A DNA stretch of 64,000 nt, from contig DATGHC010000056.1 in NCBI GenBank assembly GCA_035308165.1, forward strand, positions 1 through 64,000. The letters run 5' to 3'. A model generated the notes under the pieces. It worked only from the letters and a program-made list of their open reading frames with translations. It searched no databases and was not told the origin of the DNA. Within the stretch, counting starts at the first letter, position 1, and each line of letters opens with the position of its first letter. The stretch comes from DASTCZ01 sp035308165. GTDB lineage: Bacteria > Acidobacteriota > Terriglobia > Acidiferrales > UBA7541. A program made the position numbers and the translations under genes. Positions 17,710 through 26,344 of the stretch are shown here, one piece after another.

Positions 17710-18321
17710 TTGGCGCCCGAAGTCGCGTTCGGACCCGCATCCCCCGGAGAGGCAGAAATTAGACGGTCTGACTTACTGCAACATTCCGAGAAGCACCATA
17801 CTGACCGGACGACGCAAATTGTATTCGGCGAGCGGCAGCACCTGCTGAGGGTGCTCGACTCCATTGAGAACACGGAAGTTGCCCGCCCACGGTTTGAGCA
17901 GGAGCGTCGCGTCTTGGAACAACTGATTCATGGGCGCACACAGGAATTGAATTCCATCAATGAGGATTGGGACGTGAAAGTGGGCATGGTGTTGAGCGCG
18001 GAAGCGAAATCGGACCTGCTCGACAAATTGGCGCGCGAGGCCCCTGCGGAGGACTACTATCTGCTGCGGTTGATCAGCGAGCACCCGCGTGTCTCAGCGA
18101 AGACGCTCGCCCGCCTGGCCAAACATTCTTATGGAGCAATTCGCGAAAATATTGCCCGGCATCCCAACGCCGATCCGGCAACACTTACGGCATTGTCTAA
18201 AGACCACAGCCAACCGCTCTGGTATCTGGTGGCGTTCAACCCGAACACGCCCACACCTCTAAGAAGGAAATTGCAGGAACGTCTGCGAAAGCTGGGGCAG
18301 TCGCATCCCGAAGCAAAATAA
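17710..18321 (+). CDS. Helical-repeat protein related to the gene at 5417
   Basis: A protein of up to 203 residues of unknown function. The C-terminal half has tandem helix-turn-helix units with LISEHPRVSAKTLARLAKH, NIARHPNADPATLTALSKD and LVAFNPNTPTPLRRKL. This is the leucine-rich-repeat-variant pattern with regularly spaced HP/NP turns. The start is poorly defined: an in-frame stop at 17704 limits it, the TTG at 17710 is the first candidate, and no ATG occurs until well inside. The N-terminal third is charged and possibly coiled coil. Confidence 0.5.
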   Translation: MAPEVAFGPASPGEAEIRRSDLLQHSEKHHTDRTTQIVFGERQHLLRVLDSIENTEVARPRFEQERRVLEQLIHGRTQELNSINEDWDVKVGMVLSAEAKSDLLDKLAREAPAEDYYLLRLISEHPRVSAKTLARLAKHSYGAIRENIARHPNADPATLTALSKDHSQPLWYLVAFNPNTPTPLRRKLQERLRKLGQSHPEAK

Positions 18322-18336
18322 GGACTCTTTCCTGAA

Positions 18337-18567
18337 TTAACGGAAGCGTTTGCGGTTCATTTCGTGCCGCCGCTCGTCCGCCCACTTGAAGAATCGCCGT
18401 AGACGGCCTCGCTCCCTCCACACTAGTTTAAAAAATGTTCGCGCATCGGTGGGCGCAGCCTCCGGCCCGAAAAACGTCTCCATCCGCCAGCGAATGTATG
18501 GACTTCGCCAGGGCCGCAGGCGGTAGCCCTTCGAGGCAAGCCAGTAGAATCGCAGCGCGGTGAACAC
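18337..18567 (-). CDS. Small basic protein with RPWRSPY motif
   Basis: A possible 76-residue gene downstream of coxG. Its core LRFYWLASKGYRLRPWRSPYIRWR resembles small uncharacterised proteins I associate with acidobacterial genomes, and the composition is strongly Arg/Trp-rich. The start is uncertain: a GTG at 18567 is used here, and the open frame extends to an ATG at 18690 inside coxG. Function unknown. Confidence 0.5.
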   Translation of the reverse strand: MFTALRFYWLASKGYRLRPWRSPYIRWRMETFFGPEAAPTDARTFFKLVWRERGRLRRFFKWADERRHEMNRKRFR

Positions 18568-18616
18568 GTTTCGTGGATGATGATACCCGTGGCGGGGACG
18601 GAATCCAACGCAGGAG

Positions 18617-19060
18617 TCAGGATTTGAGTGATAATACGGAGGAAAACTTTTCAAAGAATTGGGCGACAATCTTTCTTGCGGCGGCTTCAATCATGCGCTG
18701 CCCGAGTCCGGCGATCATTCCACCCACTTGTGCTTCCCCTTCGTAGCGCAACTCCGTGTGCGCGCCCTTGGCGTGCAATTCCACGCGCCCCTCTCCTTTG
18801 ACGAATCCGGGGAGGCCTCTGCCATCAATCTTTAAAACCATTGAATGCGGCGGTTTCTTGTCAGCCAACTCGAGAGATCCCGCATATTTTCCGGAAATGG
18901 CGGCCAGGCCGAAGCTGACCGCGGCTTTGTAACGATCGGGACCGTCGGGATCAAGCCGTTCGCATCCGGGAAGGCTGGTCGCCAGAATCTTGGGGTCGTT
19001 GATCGCCTTCCAAACTTCTTCCGGTGAGGCCGGGAGAAGTTGGGTGCCGGAGAGCTTCAT
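18617..19060 (-). CDS. coxG: CoxG-like SRPBCC protein
   Basis: A 147-residue START/SRPBCC-fold protein that accompanies Cox-type molybdenum hydroxylases; in carboxydotrophs CoxG is linked to membrane attachment of the enzyme or quinone delivery. The opening MKLSGTQLLPASPEEVWKAI and the early NDPKILATSLPGCERL are the family hallmark. Its ATG overlaps the coxM stop (four bases), placing it at the end of the coxS-coxL-coxM-coxG unit. Confidence 0.85.
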   Translation of the reverse strand: MKLSGTQLLPASPEEVWKAINDPKILATSLPGCERLDPDGPDRYKAAVSFGLAAISGKYAGSLELADKKPPHSMVLKIDGRGLPGFVKGEGRVELHAKGAHTELRYEGEAQVGGMIAGLGQRMIEAAARKIVAQFFEKFSSVLSLKS

Positions 19061-19935
19061 GCCGATTTGCCAGTTGCGTTTGCAGCGGCTCGCGCGAGAG
19101 CCCGGCGGGTGAATACCACAGCCATTTCGCGGCGGTAATCCGAAGAGGCGTGAAGGTCGCCCAGAGGTTCAATTCCGCGAGGAGCGTGCCTAGCAGCCTC
19201 GGCAAAAAGGGCGTCGCCGGCCTTCTTGCCCTTTAGTGTTTTCTCGACTCCTTCGGCGCGGAAGGCTTTCGGGCCAAGCCCGGTGATTCCGACGGCCGCA
19301 GATTCAATCTTTCCGCCCGCGCCAAGCGTGAGAAGCGCAGCGACGCCAACAATTGCAAACCCTGATGCCGGTTGGAAAAGTTTCTCGTAAGCCCCGCCGG
19401 TGCGAGGCTTCATCACAGGGACGCGCACTTGCGTGAGGATTTCGCCATGCTTCAATTGAGTGGTGAGCATATCCACGAAGAATTCGCGCGCCGGAATGGT
19501 TCTTGTGCCGGATGAAGTAGCGGCAACAATTTCGGCGTCCAAAGCGAGAATCGCCGCGGGGTAATCCGCCGCGGGATCATTATGTGCGAGGCTGCCGCCA
19601 ATCGTGCCGCGATTTCGCACCTGAACGTCTCCAATTTCCGAAGCCGTTTCCTTCAAGAGGGGGCAGCGTTGTGACAGCAATTCTGAGGAGGCAACGTCGG
19701 CATGCGTGGTAAGCGCGCCAATGGCAATCACTCCGGACTCCTCCTTGACGTAGCTCATCCCGCGCAAGCGGCCAATATCAATCACGAAGCGGGGTGAGGC
19801 CAGGCGCAGCTTCATCAGTGGCAGCAAGCTGTGTCCTCCAGCGAGCAGCTTGGCCTCGTCGCCATGGCGCTCCAGCAGCCGCAAAGCTTCCTCAAGCGAT
19901 TTCGGCGCGTGGTAATCAAATGACGCGGGAATCAT
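19057..19935 (-). CDS. coxM: Molybdenum hydroxylase FAD subunit
   Basis: The medium, FAD-binding subunit (292 residues) that carries electrons from the Fe-S clusters to the acceptor. It starts with the FAD_binding_5 region (FDYHAPKSLEEALRLL, then LLAGGHSLLPLMKLRLASP). RNRGTIGGSLAHNDPAADYP contacts the flavin, and a CO-dehydrogenase flavoprotein C-terminal domain follows. It overlaps both neighbours by four bases, showing tight coupling with the large subunit and coxG. Confidence 0.9.
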   Translation of the reverse strand: MIPASFDYHAPKSLEEALRLLERHGDEAKLLAGGHSLLPLMKLRLASPRFVIDIGRLRGMSYVKEESGVIAIGALTTHADVASSELLSQRCPLLKETASEIGDVQVRNRGTIGGSLAHNDPAADYPAAILALDAEIVAATSSGTRTIPAREFFVDMLTTQLKHGEILTQVRVPVMKPRTGGAYEKLFQPASGFAIVGVAALLTLGAGGKIESAAVGITGLGPKAFRAEGVEKTLKGKKAGDALFAEAARHAPRGIEPLGDLHASSDYRREMAVVFTRRALARAAANATGKSA

Positions 19936-22406
19936 TTCGCCCTCCTGGATTTTGCAGATTTCTTGGCGGCAGACTTAACTTTTGCAGCTTTCGTTGGTTT
20001 CGAGGGCTTCGACGCAATTCGCTTGGCGCCTCCCGCCGGGCTTTGTGCCGATCCGCGTTTTCCGTCATTCATCATTTTTCCATGATTCATCAAACGCCAG
20101 ATTCGCTCGCGTTTGAAAGGCATGTCTATATGCCGGACACCGAATGGAGTGAGCGCGTCCACCACAGCGTTGGCGAAGCACGGTGTGCCGCCGATGGTGC
20201 CAGCCTCGCCCACGCCCTTCACTCCCAATGGATTTACGGGTGTGGGAGTCACCGTCCGTTCAGTTTCGATCCAGGGCATGTCACCGGCGCGGGGAATGGC
20301 GTAATCCGTGAGCTCTCCGGTAATCAGCTGGCCCTGTTCGTCGTAGACAGCTTCTTCGAACATAGCCTGTCCCAAGGCCTGCACGATGCCGCCATGAATT
20401 TGGCCATCCACCAGGAGCGGGTTGATCACGTTGCCGCAATCATCCACGGCCAAATATTTTTTCACGCGCACATCGCCGGTCTCAGCGTCCGCTTCAACAA
20501 CGCACAGGTGCGCGCCGAAGGGGAAGGTGAAGTTGGTCGGCTCAAAAAACGTGGTGGCATCGAGGCCGGGATCCACTCCCGGTGGCAGGGTTTTCGCAAC
20601 ATAGGCCGCCGAAACACAGTCCTGAAAGGACACCGATTTCTTGGGGTCTGATTTTGAGAAGATTTTCTTGCCCTGAAAAACCATGTCGTCCGGTTCCGCG
20701 CCTGCAAGAAAAGCAGCGATTTGAGCGAGCTTCTCGCGCAGCTTGACCAAAGACTTGTAAGCCGCCGTTCCGCCTACAGCGGTTCCCCGGCTGCCAAACG
20801 TGCCGATTCCGTAGGGAACGACGGCCGTGTCCCCGTGCGTAATTAAAACGTCTTCCGGGTCGAGCCCAAGAACATCCGCGCCGATCTGCGCAAAGGAAGT
20901 TTCCTGTCCCTGCCCGTGCGGGGAAGCACCGGTCAAGATATTCACTTTGCCGGTAGGCTCGATGCGCACTGTGGCACTTTCCCAGCCACCCGCGGGCATG
21001 GCGCTCGAGGGGCCCATGGCGCAAATCTCAACATAAGTGCAAACGCCAATTCCCATATAGCGCCCTTGCTTGCGCAGCTTGGCCTGCTCCTCACGGAGCT
21101 TTTTGTACGCGCTCTTCTTGAGCATCAGATTCAAGCAGGTCTGATAGTCGGCGCTGTCATAGATCAAGCCCGTCGGCGTGGCGTAAGGAAATTCCTTGGC
21201 CTTGGGGAAATTCTTGCGGCGAATCTCGACAGGATCCATCTTCAACTCAGCCGCGGCGAGGTCCATGGCACGCTCAATGAGGTAAGTTGCTTCCGGGCGT
21301 CCGGCGCCACGATACGCGTCGGTGGACATCTTGTTTGTGAGCACGGCAATAACTTCCATCCGAGCGGCAGGAATCTTATAGCTGCCACACATCATGAGGC
21401 CCGTCAGTGTGGGGATCAGGGGCGTGAGCAACTGGTAGTAAGCGCCGAGGTCGGCGATGACTTTGCAACGAAGCCCAAGAACAGTGCCGTCTTTCTCCAG
21501 GGCCAGCTCGATGTCATCAATCTGGTCCCGGCCGTGAATTGCCGTCTGAAAATTTTCACGGCGCGACTCGATCCACTTCACAGGCCGCTCCAGTCTCGTG
21601 GACAAATAGCCCACCAGAGCTTCCTCGCCATACACGTTCAATTTACTTCCAAATCCGCCGCCCACTTCGGGAGTAATCACGCGCACAAACTGTTCCGGCG
21701 TTCCCAGCATGGCCGCAAGCTGAGTACGCAGAAGGTGGGGGATTTGAGTGGAGGACCAAATGGTCAGGGTTTTTTCGCCCGGCTTATATTCCGCAAGCAC
21801 ACCGCGTGTCTCCATGGCCACCGGGATGACCCGCTGATTAACGATTCGCTGCCGAACAATGACGTCGGCTTGCTCGAAGGCCTTTTTTACGTCGCCACCT
21901 TCCAACTCCCAGCGATAAGCAATGTTGTCGGAGTATTGATCGAACAGGACTGGCGCGCCCTTGGCGATGGCCTTCTCCGGGTCAACCACCGGGGTTAGGG
22001 GCTCGTAATCCACTTCCACCAAATCGGCGGCGTCCCGCGCGGCATAGCGGTCCTCCGCCACGACGACTGCGACTGCCTCACCCACGAATCGCACGCGGTC
22101 AGTTGCCAGCACCGGACGCGGCGCGGCCTTCATATCCGGAATTTGCGCCGCGCAGGGAACCATCCCGATGGAGGTACCCAGATCCGCGCCAGTCATCACG
22201 GCCACGACTCCTGGTGCAACTTTGGCTTTGGAGGTTTCCACGGAACGAACCCGTGCATGTGCATAGGGCGAGCGCACGAACACGGCATGCAACATCCCCG
22301 TGAGCGAAATATCGTCCACATAATGGCTGATGCCTTGAATCAGGCGCGGATCCTCTTTGCGCTTGAGCGCTCTCCCCACGAATGGCGTTGCTTCTGCCGT
22401 AACCAT
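19932..22406 (-). CDS. coxL: Molybdenum hydroxylase large subunit, form II CoxL-like, with Lys-rich tail
   Basis: An 824-residue molybdopterin-cytosine-dinucleotide subunit of the xanthine oxidase/CO dehydrogenase family. The active-site loop near residue 360 reads AYRGAGR, the form II signature, rather than the AYxCSFR loop of proven aerobic CO dehydrogenases. The true substrate may therefore be another aldehyde or heterocycle. GGGGAG precedes the ATG at 22406. After the normal C-terminus (RIWRLMNHGKMM) the protein continues for about 50 residues of Lys/Ala/Ser-rich, histone-like sequence (KVKSAAKKSAKSRRAK), which is unusual for the family. Confidence 0.9.
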   Translation of the reverse strand: MVTAEATPFVGRALKRKEDPRLIQGISHYVDDISLTGMLHAVFVRSPYAHARVRSVETSKAKVAPGVVAVMTGADLGTSIGMVPCAAQIPDMKAAPRPVLATDRVRFVGEAVAVVVAEDRYAARDAADLVEVDYEPLTPVVDPEKAIAKGAPVLFDQYSDNIAYRWELEGGDVKKAFEQADVIVRQRIVNQRVIPVAMETRGVLAEYKPGEKTLTIWSSTQIPHLLRTQLAAMLGTPEQFVRVITPEVGGGFGSKLNVYGEEALVGYLSTRLERPVKWIESRRENFQTAIHGRDQIDDIELALEKDGTVLGLRCKVIADLGAYYQLLTPLIPTLTGLMMCGSYKIPAARMEVIAVLTNKMSTDAYRGAGRPEATYLIERAMDLAAAELKMDPVEIRRKNFPKAKEFPYATPTGLIYDSADYQTCLNLMLKKSAYKKLREEQAKLRKQGRYMGIGVCTYVEICAMGPSSAMPAGGWESATVRIEPTGKVNILTGASPHGQGQETSFAQIGADVLGLDPEDVLITHGDTAVVPYGIGTFGSRGTAVGGTAAYKSLVKLREKLAQIAAFLAGAEPDDMVFQGKKIFSKSDPKKSVSFQDCVSAAYVAKTLPPGVDPGLDATTFFEPTNFTFPFGAHLCVVEADAETGDVRVKKYLAVDDCGNVINPLLVDGQIHGGIVQALGQAMFEEAVYDEQGQLITGELTDYAIPRAGDMPWIETERTVTPTPVNPLGVKGVGEAGTIGGTPCFANAVVDALTPFGVRHIDMPFKRERIWRLMNHGKMMNDGKRGSAQSPAGGAKRIASKPSKPTKAAKVKSAAKKSAKSRRAK

Positions 22407-22443
22407 CGCTGCCTCCCCTTCTGCGCTTAACTCTTTGTAGTTC

Positions 22444-22971
22444 TCATCCCTTACGACCACGCATCTTCTTCGCGGCGTGCTGGACGGATTTAACGATGTG
22501 CTGATAACCAGTGCAGCGGCAAAGATTCCCGGAAATTGAATTGCGAATTTCGGACTCGCTGGGATTTGGATTGGACTGCAAAAGCTCCACTGAACTCAAA
22601 ATCATGCCGGGCGTGCAGTAACCGCACTGCAGACCGTGGCATTCCCAAAAGCCCTCCTGCACAGGGTGAAGCGATCCACCGCCATTCGCGGCTCCGTGTC
22701 CATTTCCATTTCCGCCGGACCTCCAGGTCGCGGCCAGCCCTTCGATTGTGGTGATCACGCCGCCGCTGGCTTGCACAGCCAGCACCGTGCAGGATTTCAC
22801 GGCCTTGCCATCGAGCAGCACGGTACACGCGCCGCAAATGGAGGTCTCGCAGCCAATATGCGTACCCGTCAAACCCAGCGTGTCGCGGAGATAGTGGATG
22901 AGGAGAAGCCTCGGCTCGACTTTGCTGTGATAAGACTTGCCGTTTATTTGCAGCTGAATCTCGACGGCCAT
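22444..22971 (-). CDS. coxS: Molybdenum hydroxylase 2Fe-2S subunit
   Basis: A 175-residue small subunit with two [2Fe-2S] clusters. The plant-ferredoxin-type half has CETSICGACTVLLDGKAVKSC. The all-helical half has CHGLQCGYCTPGMILS and NLCRCTGYQHIV. Between them sits an extra Gly/Asn-rich linker (residues about 89-105). It is the first gene of the cox unit; a G-rich ribosome-site-like stretch precedes the ATG. No maturation (coxD/E/F, xdhC) genes are in the window. Confidence 0.92.
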   Translation of the reverse strand: MAVEIQLQINGKSYHSKVEPRLLLIHYLRDTLGLTGTHIGCETSICGACTVLLDGKAVKSCTVLAVQASGGVITTIEGLAATWRSGGNGNGHGAANGGGSLHPVQEGFWECHGLQCGYCTPGMILSSVELLQSNPNPSESEIRNSISGNLCRCTGYQHIVKSVQHAAKKMRGRKG

Positions 22972-23128
22972 AAAGCCCCCATTCTAGACGCTCCGGCGCT
23001 GATTGCCGTCTGGCGGATGGATTAAATATTTGACGAGAAGCGCCGGTAGAGGAGCGACACGTTACCCTGTGCGGCACGAAAATTCAAGTTTGCAAGGAAT
23101 TATCCGGGAATGCCGGATGGGAGGGGAA

Positions 23129-23815
23129 CTATGCGTCTAAGCGACGGACCCAAATGCGACTTGAGGCCGGCGCGCCAAGATGAATCTTCTTTCCATTGGC
23201 GCTCAGGAGCATCGTCTGATCATATTCACGACGGGCGACACCCAGGCGCATGCCCGGCTTAAGCTTTAAGCTCGACAGGAATTGCAGAAACTTCGGGTCG
23301 CGTTCGTAAACGCACAAAATTTCTGCGGTTGCGCCGGCTGGCATTTCGCTCAACTGGACTGCACCTTTACGGCGGCGGAGTTTGGCGAGCCCGCCGTATA
23401 ACGGCACCCCGTGAGGGCAGATACTGTCCGCGCCGAACCGTGCCAGAAGCAGCGCCTCTACTTCAGGAGAAATGCTGTGCTCCAGCCGTTCGGCTTCCTC
23501 GTGAGCCTTGGTCCAATCAAGCCCGATGATTTCGGTGAGAAGTTTTTCGGCAAGCTGATGTCGCAGGGCCAGGTGCTGTGCAATGCCGCGGCCCTTGGCG
23601 GTGAGGCGAATACGTCCGTCGCGGCCGATGCGCAGATAATCATCGCGGGTCATGCGCTTGAGCGCCGCGGTGACCGCGGGAGGAGTGACGCCCAGCTGTT
23701 CCGCGACGCGCGCGCTGATGGGAACCTCTTCCTCTTCGAGCATCTCCCAGATGGCCTTCAGGTAATCCTCCTGTGAGACGCTGGTTTTTTCTCGACGCAA
23801 ATCAGTCTCCCCCAT
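23129..23815 (-). CDS. DtxR/MntR-family metal-dependent transcriptional regulator
   Basis: A 228-residue repressor sensing Fe(II) or Mn(II). The N-terminal winged helix (SQEDYLKAIWEMLEEEEVPI, VAEQLGVTPPAVTAALKRM) is followed by the metal-binding dimerisation domain (HQLAEKLLTEIIGLDW, HEEAERLEHSIS, CPHGVPL). A C-terminal FeoA/SH3-like domain follows. The chosen ATG at 23815 overlaps the phosphatase gene by 14 bases, so it is the last gene of the pdxST-containing unit. Target genes are not apparent nearby. Confidence 0.87.
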   Translation of the reverse strand: MGETDLRREKTSVSQEDYLKAIWEMLEEEEVPISARVAEQLGVTPPAVTAALKRMTRDDYLRIGRDGRIRLTAKGRGIAQHLALRHQLAEKLLTEIIGLDWTKAHEEAERLEHSISPEVEALLLARFGADSICPHGVPLYGGLAKLRRRKGAVQLSEMPAGATAEILCVYERDPKFLQFLSSLKLKPGMRLGVARREYDQTMLLSANGKKIHLGAPASSRIWVRRLDA

Positions 23816-24263
23816 TCGCCGGGGCAGCAGGGACCTGTTTCCCCGCCCGGCGTGCGCGCAGCCGGGCCGCAAATTCGGTCATGCGCGCGTCAATTTCATC
23901 ATAGGTCTTTTGATATTCATCAAATTGTTTTCCGTATGGGTCGGTGATGGTCCAATCTTCCGTCTTAGATTCTTCTCCCTGAAAAAAGCGGCTTGCGGGC
24001 GATCCGGTCATATTGACAATAATCTCCGCGTTTTCGCGCATGCCTCGAGTAATAGGTGTGGATGCCAGCCCCTCCACGCCCATTCCGCGCTCTTCCAAAA
24101 CACGCAAGGTCATGGGCGCCACGAAGCCGAGCGGAATTGTCCCTCCGCTTACGGGGACAATGACGTCCGCCGCCTTGTGCGTGGCGATGGCCTCCGCGAT
24201 GGGGCTGCGGCAGGAGTTCCCTAGACAGACGAACAGTACGCGATATCGTTTTGCTGGATCCAA
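23802..24263 (-). CDS. Low-molecular-weight protein-tyrosine-phosphatase/arsenate reductase-fold enzyme
   Basis: A 153-residue enzyme with the P-loop CLGNSCRS (nucleophile Cys13, Arg19) near the N-terminus and the general acid in DPYG near residue 106. It dephosphorylates tyrosine or, less likely, reduces arsenate. The start is a TTG at 24263 placed one base after the pdxT stop (TAAATTG), so translation is probably coupled. No ars genes are nearby, which favours a phosphatase role. Confidence 0.83.
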   Translation of the reverse strand: MDPAKRYRVLFVCLGNSCRSPIAEAIATHKAADVIVPVSGGTIPLGFVAPMTLRVLEERGMGVEGLASTPITRGMRENAEIIVNMTGSPASRFFQGEESKTEDWTITDPYGKQFDEYQKTYDEIDARMTEFAARLRARRAGKQVPAAPANGGD

Positions 24264-24264
24264 T

Positions 24265-24837
24265 TTAATTTCCGTTGCGGGCCAGGCGAAGAAGATATTC
24301 GTGGACAGTGGAGTCGGATGTCAATTCCGGGTGAAATGTGGCGGCCAAAATGCGTCCCTGCCGAACCAGCACGGGCCGCCCATCCGATTTCGCGAGGACT
24401 TCAACACCGCGGCCAATCTCTTCGATGATTGGAGCACGAATGAAGACCATCTCCAGTGGACGCTCGCTCAATTTCGACGGGCCCTCGCGGACCTCGCTGG
24501 CCAATTGGCGCCCGTATCCGTTTCGCGCCACAACAATATCTGCGAGGCCGAGCGAATCTTGGTCCGGGTTGCGGACTTTACGGGCAAGCAAAATTGCTCC
24601 CGCGCAAGTGCCTAAAATTGCGCCGCCATCTTTGGCAAATTTGGCGATAGCTTTATCCAGGCCCTCTTCCTCCAGAAATTGGAGCTGTGTGCTGCTTTCG
24701 CCCCCCGGAAGAATCAGCGCGTCAATTCCTTCCAGGTCGGCCACGGTGCGAATGAACGCCGCTTCGGCGCCGATGTGCGCCAACGCCGCAGCATGCGCCT
24801 CATAATCTCCTTGAACAGCCAAGACTCCAACTTTCAT
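24265..24837 (-). CDS. pdxT: Pyridoxal 5'-phosphate synthase glutaminase subunit
   Basis: A class I glutamine amidotransferase (190 residues) that releases ammonia from glutamine and channels it to PdxS. The oxyanion region LPGGESST, catalytic Cys78 in GTCAGAILLA, and the His169/Glu171 pair in TFHPEL complete the triad. It follows pdxS by 40 bases and is followed directly by the phosphatase gene. Confidence 0.95.
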   Translation of the reverse strand: MKVGVLAVQGDYEAHAAALAHIGAEAAFIRTVADLEGIDALILPGGESSTQLQFLEEEGLDKAIAKFAKDGGAILGTCAGAILLARKVRNPDQDSLGLADIVVARNGYGRQLASEVREGPSKLSERPLEMVFIRAPIIEEIGRGVEVLAKSDGRPVLVRQGRILAATFHPELTSDSTVHEYLLRLARNGN

Positions 24838-24877
24838 CGTAATTCGCTCTCAGGCAATCCGTGAATTTGAACGGGTC

Positions 24878-25849
24878 TTACCACCCGCGCGTCTGCAACA
24901 AGTCCTTCTCATCCATCTGCCGGATATCCAGCCCCTTCATTGCTTCGCCCAGTTCTTCACTAGCTTCGAGAACAATCTTGGGGTCGTTGAAATAAGTTGC
25001 CGCCTTCACAATGGCCTTGGCACGGCGCTCGGGATCGGATGATTTGAAAATTCCTGAGCCGACGAAGACCGCTTCCGCGCCCAGTTGTCGCACCAGGGCG
25101 GCATCGGCAGGGGTGGCAATGCCTCCCGCAGAGAAATTTGGCACAGGAAGCTTTCCCGTCTCTGCTATTGCACGGACCAGTTCGAGCGGGGCGCCCAATT
25201 CCTTGGAAGTATGGACCAATTCCTCCCCTCGAAGAGTTGTCAAACGGCGCATTTCTCCGGTGATGGCCCGCATGTGCCGAACTGCCTCCACAATGTTGCC
25301 CGAGCCGGCCTCGCCCTTGGTGCGAATCATGGCCGCGCCCTCGGCAATGCGGCGCAGCGCCTCGCCCAAATTTCTAGCTCCGCAGACAAATGGCACGCGG
25401 AAATCGTGCTTCCAGACATGGTTTTCTTCGTCGGCCGGCGTCAGCACTTCGCTCTCATCAATGAAATCCACTTCAAGCGCTTCAAGCACCTGAGCTTCCA
25501 CAAAATGGCCGATGCGCACCTTGGCCATCACTGGAATGTTCACAGTAGCCATGATTTCGCGAATGATTTTGGTTGAAGCCATTCGCGCCACGCCACCTTC
25601 TTTGCGGATGTCGGCGGGGACGCGTTCAAGAGCCATCACCGCGCAGGCGCCTGCCTGCTCGGCGATGCGCGCCTGTTCGACGTTGGTGACGTCCATGATC
25701 ACGCCGCCCTTCAGCATTTCGGCCAGGCCCACTTTCACGCGCCACAGATTGGCGACGTCCTTCAGTTGCTTGGCGACATCCGTCACCTCAACCTTCGCCG
25801 CGGCTTTTCCATTCGATTTCCCATTGCTCTTACCGTTGACCTTCGCCAT
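24878..25849 (-). CDS. pdxS: Pyridoxal 5'-phosphate synthase lyase subunit
   Basis: A TIM-barrel enzyme (323 residues) that makes PLP from ribose 5-phosphate, glyceraldehyde 3-phosphate and ammonia. The two catalytic lysines are visible: Lys110 in PVMAKVRIGHFVEAQ and Lys178 in MIRTKGEAGSGN. The phosphate-site GGIATPADAALV is also present. The N-terminus carries an extra Lys/Gly/Asn-rich stretch of about 25 residues (GKSNGKSNGK) compared with Bacillus PdxS. It is part of a minus-strand run led by a MocR regulator. Confidence 0.96.
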   Translation of the reverse strand: MAKVNGKSNGKSNGKAAAKVEVTDVAKQLKDVANLWRVKVGLAEMLKGGVIMDVTNVEQARIAEQAGACAVMALERVPADIRKEGGVARMASTKIIREIMATVNIPVMAKVRIGHFVEAQVLEALEVDFIDESEVLTPADEENHVWKHDFRVPFVCGARNLGEALRRIAEGAAMIRTKGEAGSGNIVEAVRHMRAITGEMRRLTTLRGEELVHTSKELGAPLELVRAIAETGKLPVPNFSAGGIATPADAALVRQLGAEAVFVGSGIFKSSDPERRAKAIVKAATYFNDPKIVLEASEELGEAMKGLDIRQMDEKDLLQTRGW

Positions 25850-25900
25850 GTGCCTCTCCTCGCTCGATTTTTGATCAGCAAATCTAAATCCTGTTTTTTC

Positions 25901-26344
25901 CTAGGAACCCTTCGACAGCCGCGCCGGATCAATCACCACGAACCGCCCCCGCCCGCGCGCCAAAACTTTTCCATCGGCGTCCTTGATTTCGCCCTGATGA
26001 TACATCTGTCGCCCCTCGCGGTTCTGTTCAAATGCTTCCACAACGATTTCCTGATCGACGTGAATTGGCCTCAAATACTCAACATTCAGTTCAGCGGTCA
26101 CGGCGCGAACATCGTTCAGCCGGCAAAGTTTACCCATGGCCTCGTCGAGAAGCACAGCGATAATTCCTCCGTGGAGGATCCCCATGCTGCCTTGAAACGC
26201 GCTGCTAATCCGAAAGCGTCCAGTAACCCGCCGGGTTTGCAGATCGGCCTCAAAGGCAAGCTTCATACCATTTTCATTTGCCCCACCGCATCCAAAGCAC
26301 GCATTTTCAGGCTGCGGGAGAAATTGCCTGACCGTGGCGCTCAT
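25901..26344 (-). CDS. PaaI-type hotdog thioesterase
   Basis: A 147-residue hotdog-fold acyl-CoA thioesterase. The helix-leading segment QGSMGILHGGIIAVLLDEAMGKL is the PaaI/4HBT signature, with the HGG turn and the catalytic acid in LLDEA. The N-terminal CFGCGGANENGMKL is common in this subgroup. Its start overlaps the stop of the MocR gene (ATGA) and pdxS follows about 50 bases later. Substrate unknown. Confidence 0.85.
   Translation of the reverse strand: MSATVRQFLPQPENACFGCGGANENGMKLAFEADLQTRRVTGRFRISSAFQGSMGILHGGIIAVLLDEAMGKLCRLNDVRAVTAELNVEYLRPIHVDQEIVVEAFEQNREGRQMYHQGEIKDADGKVLARGRGRFVVIDPARLSKGS

Noticed and set aside
18423..18608. Alternative minus-strand frame of 61 codons
   Set aside because: The overlapping frame with the RPWRSPY motif has a more protein-like composition.
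20916..21998. Plus-strand open frame of 360 codons
   Set aside because: Lies entirely opposite coxL, which has clear family motifs throughout.
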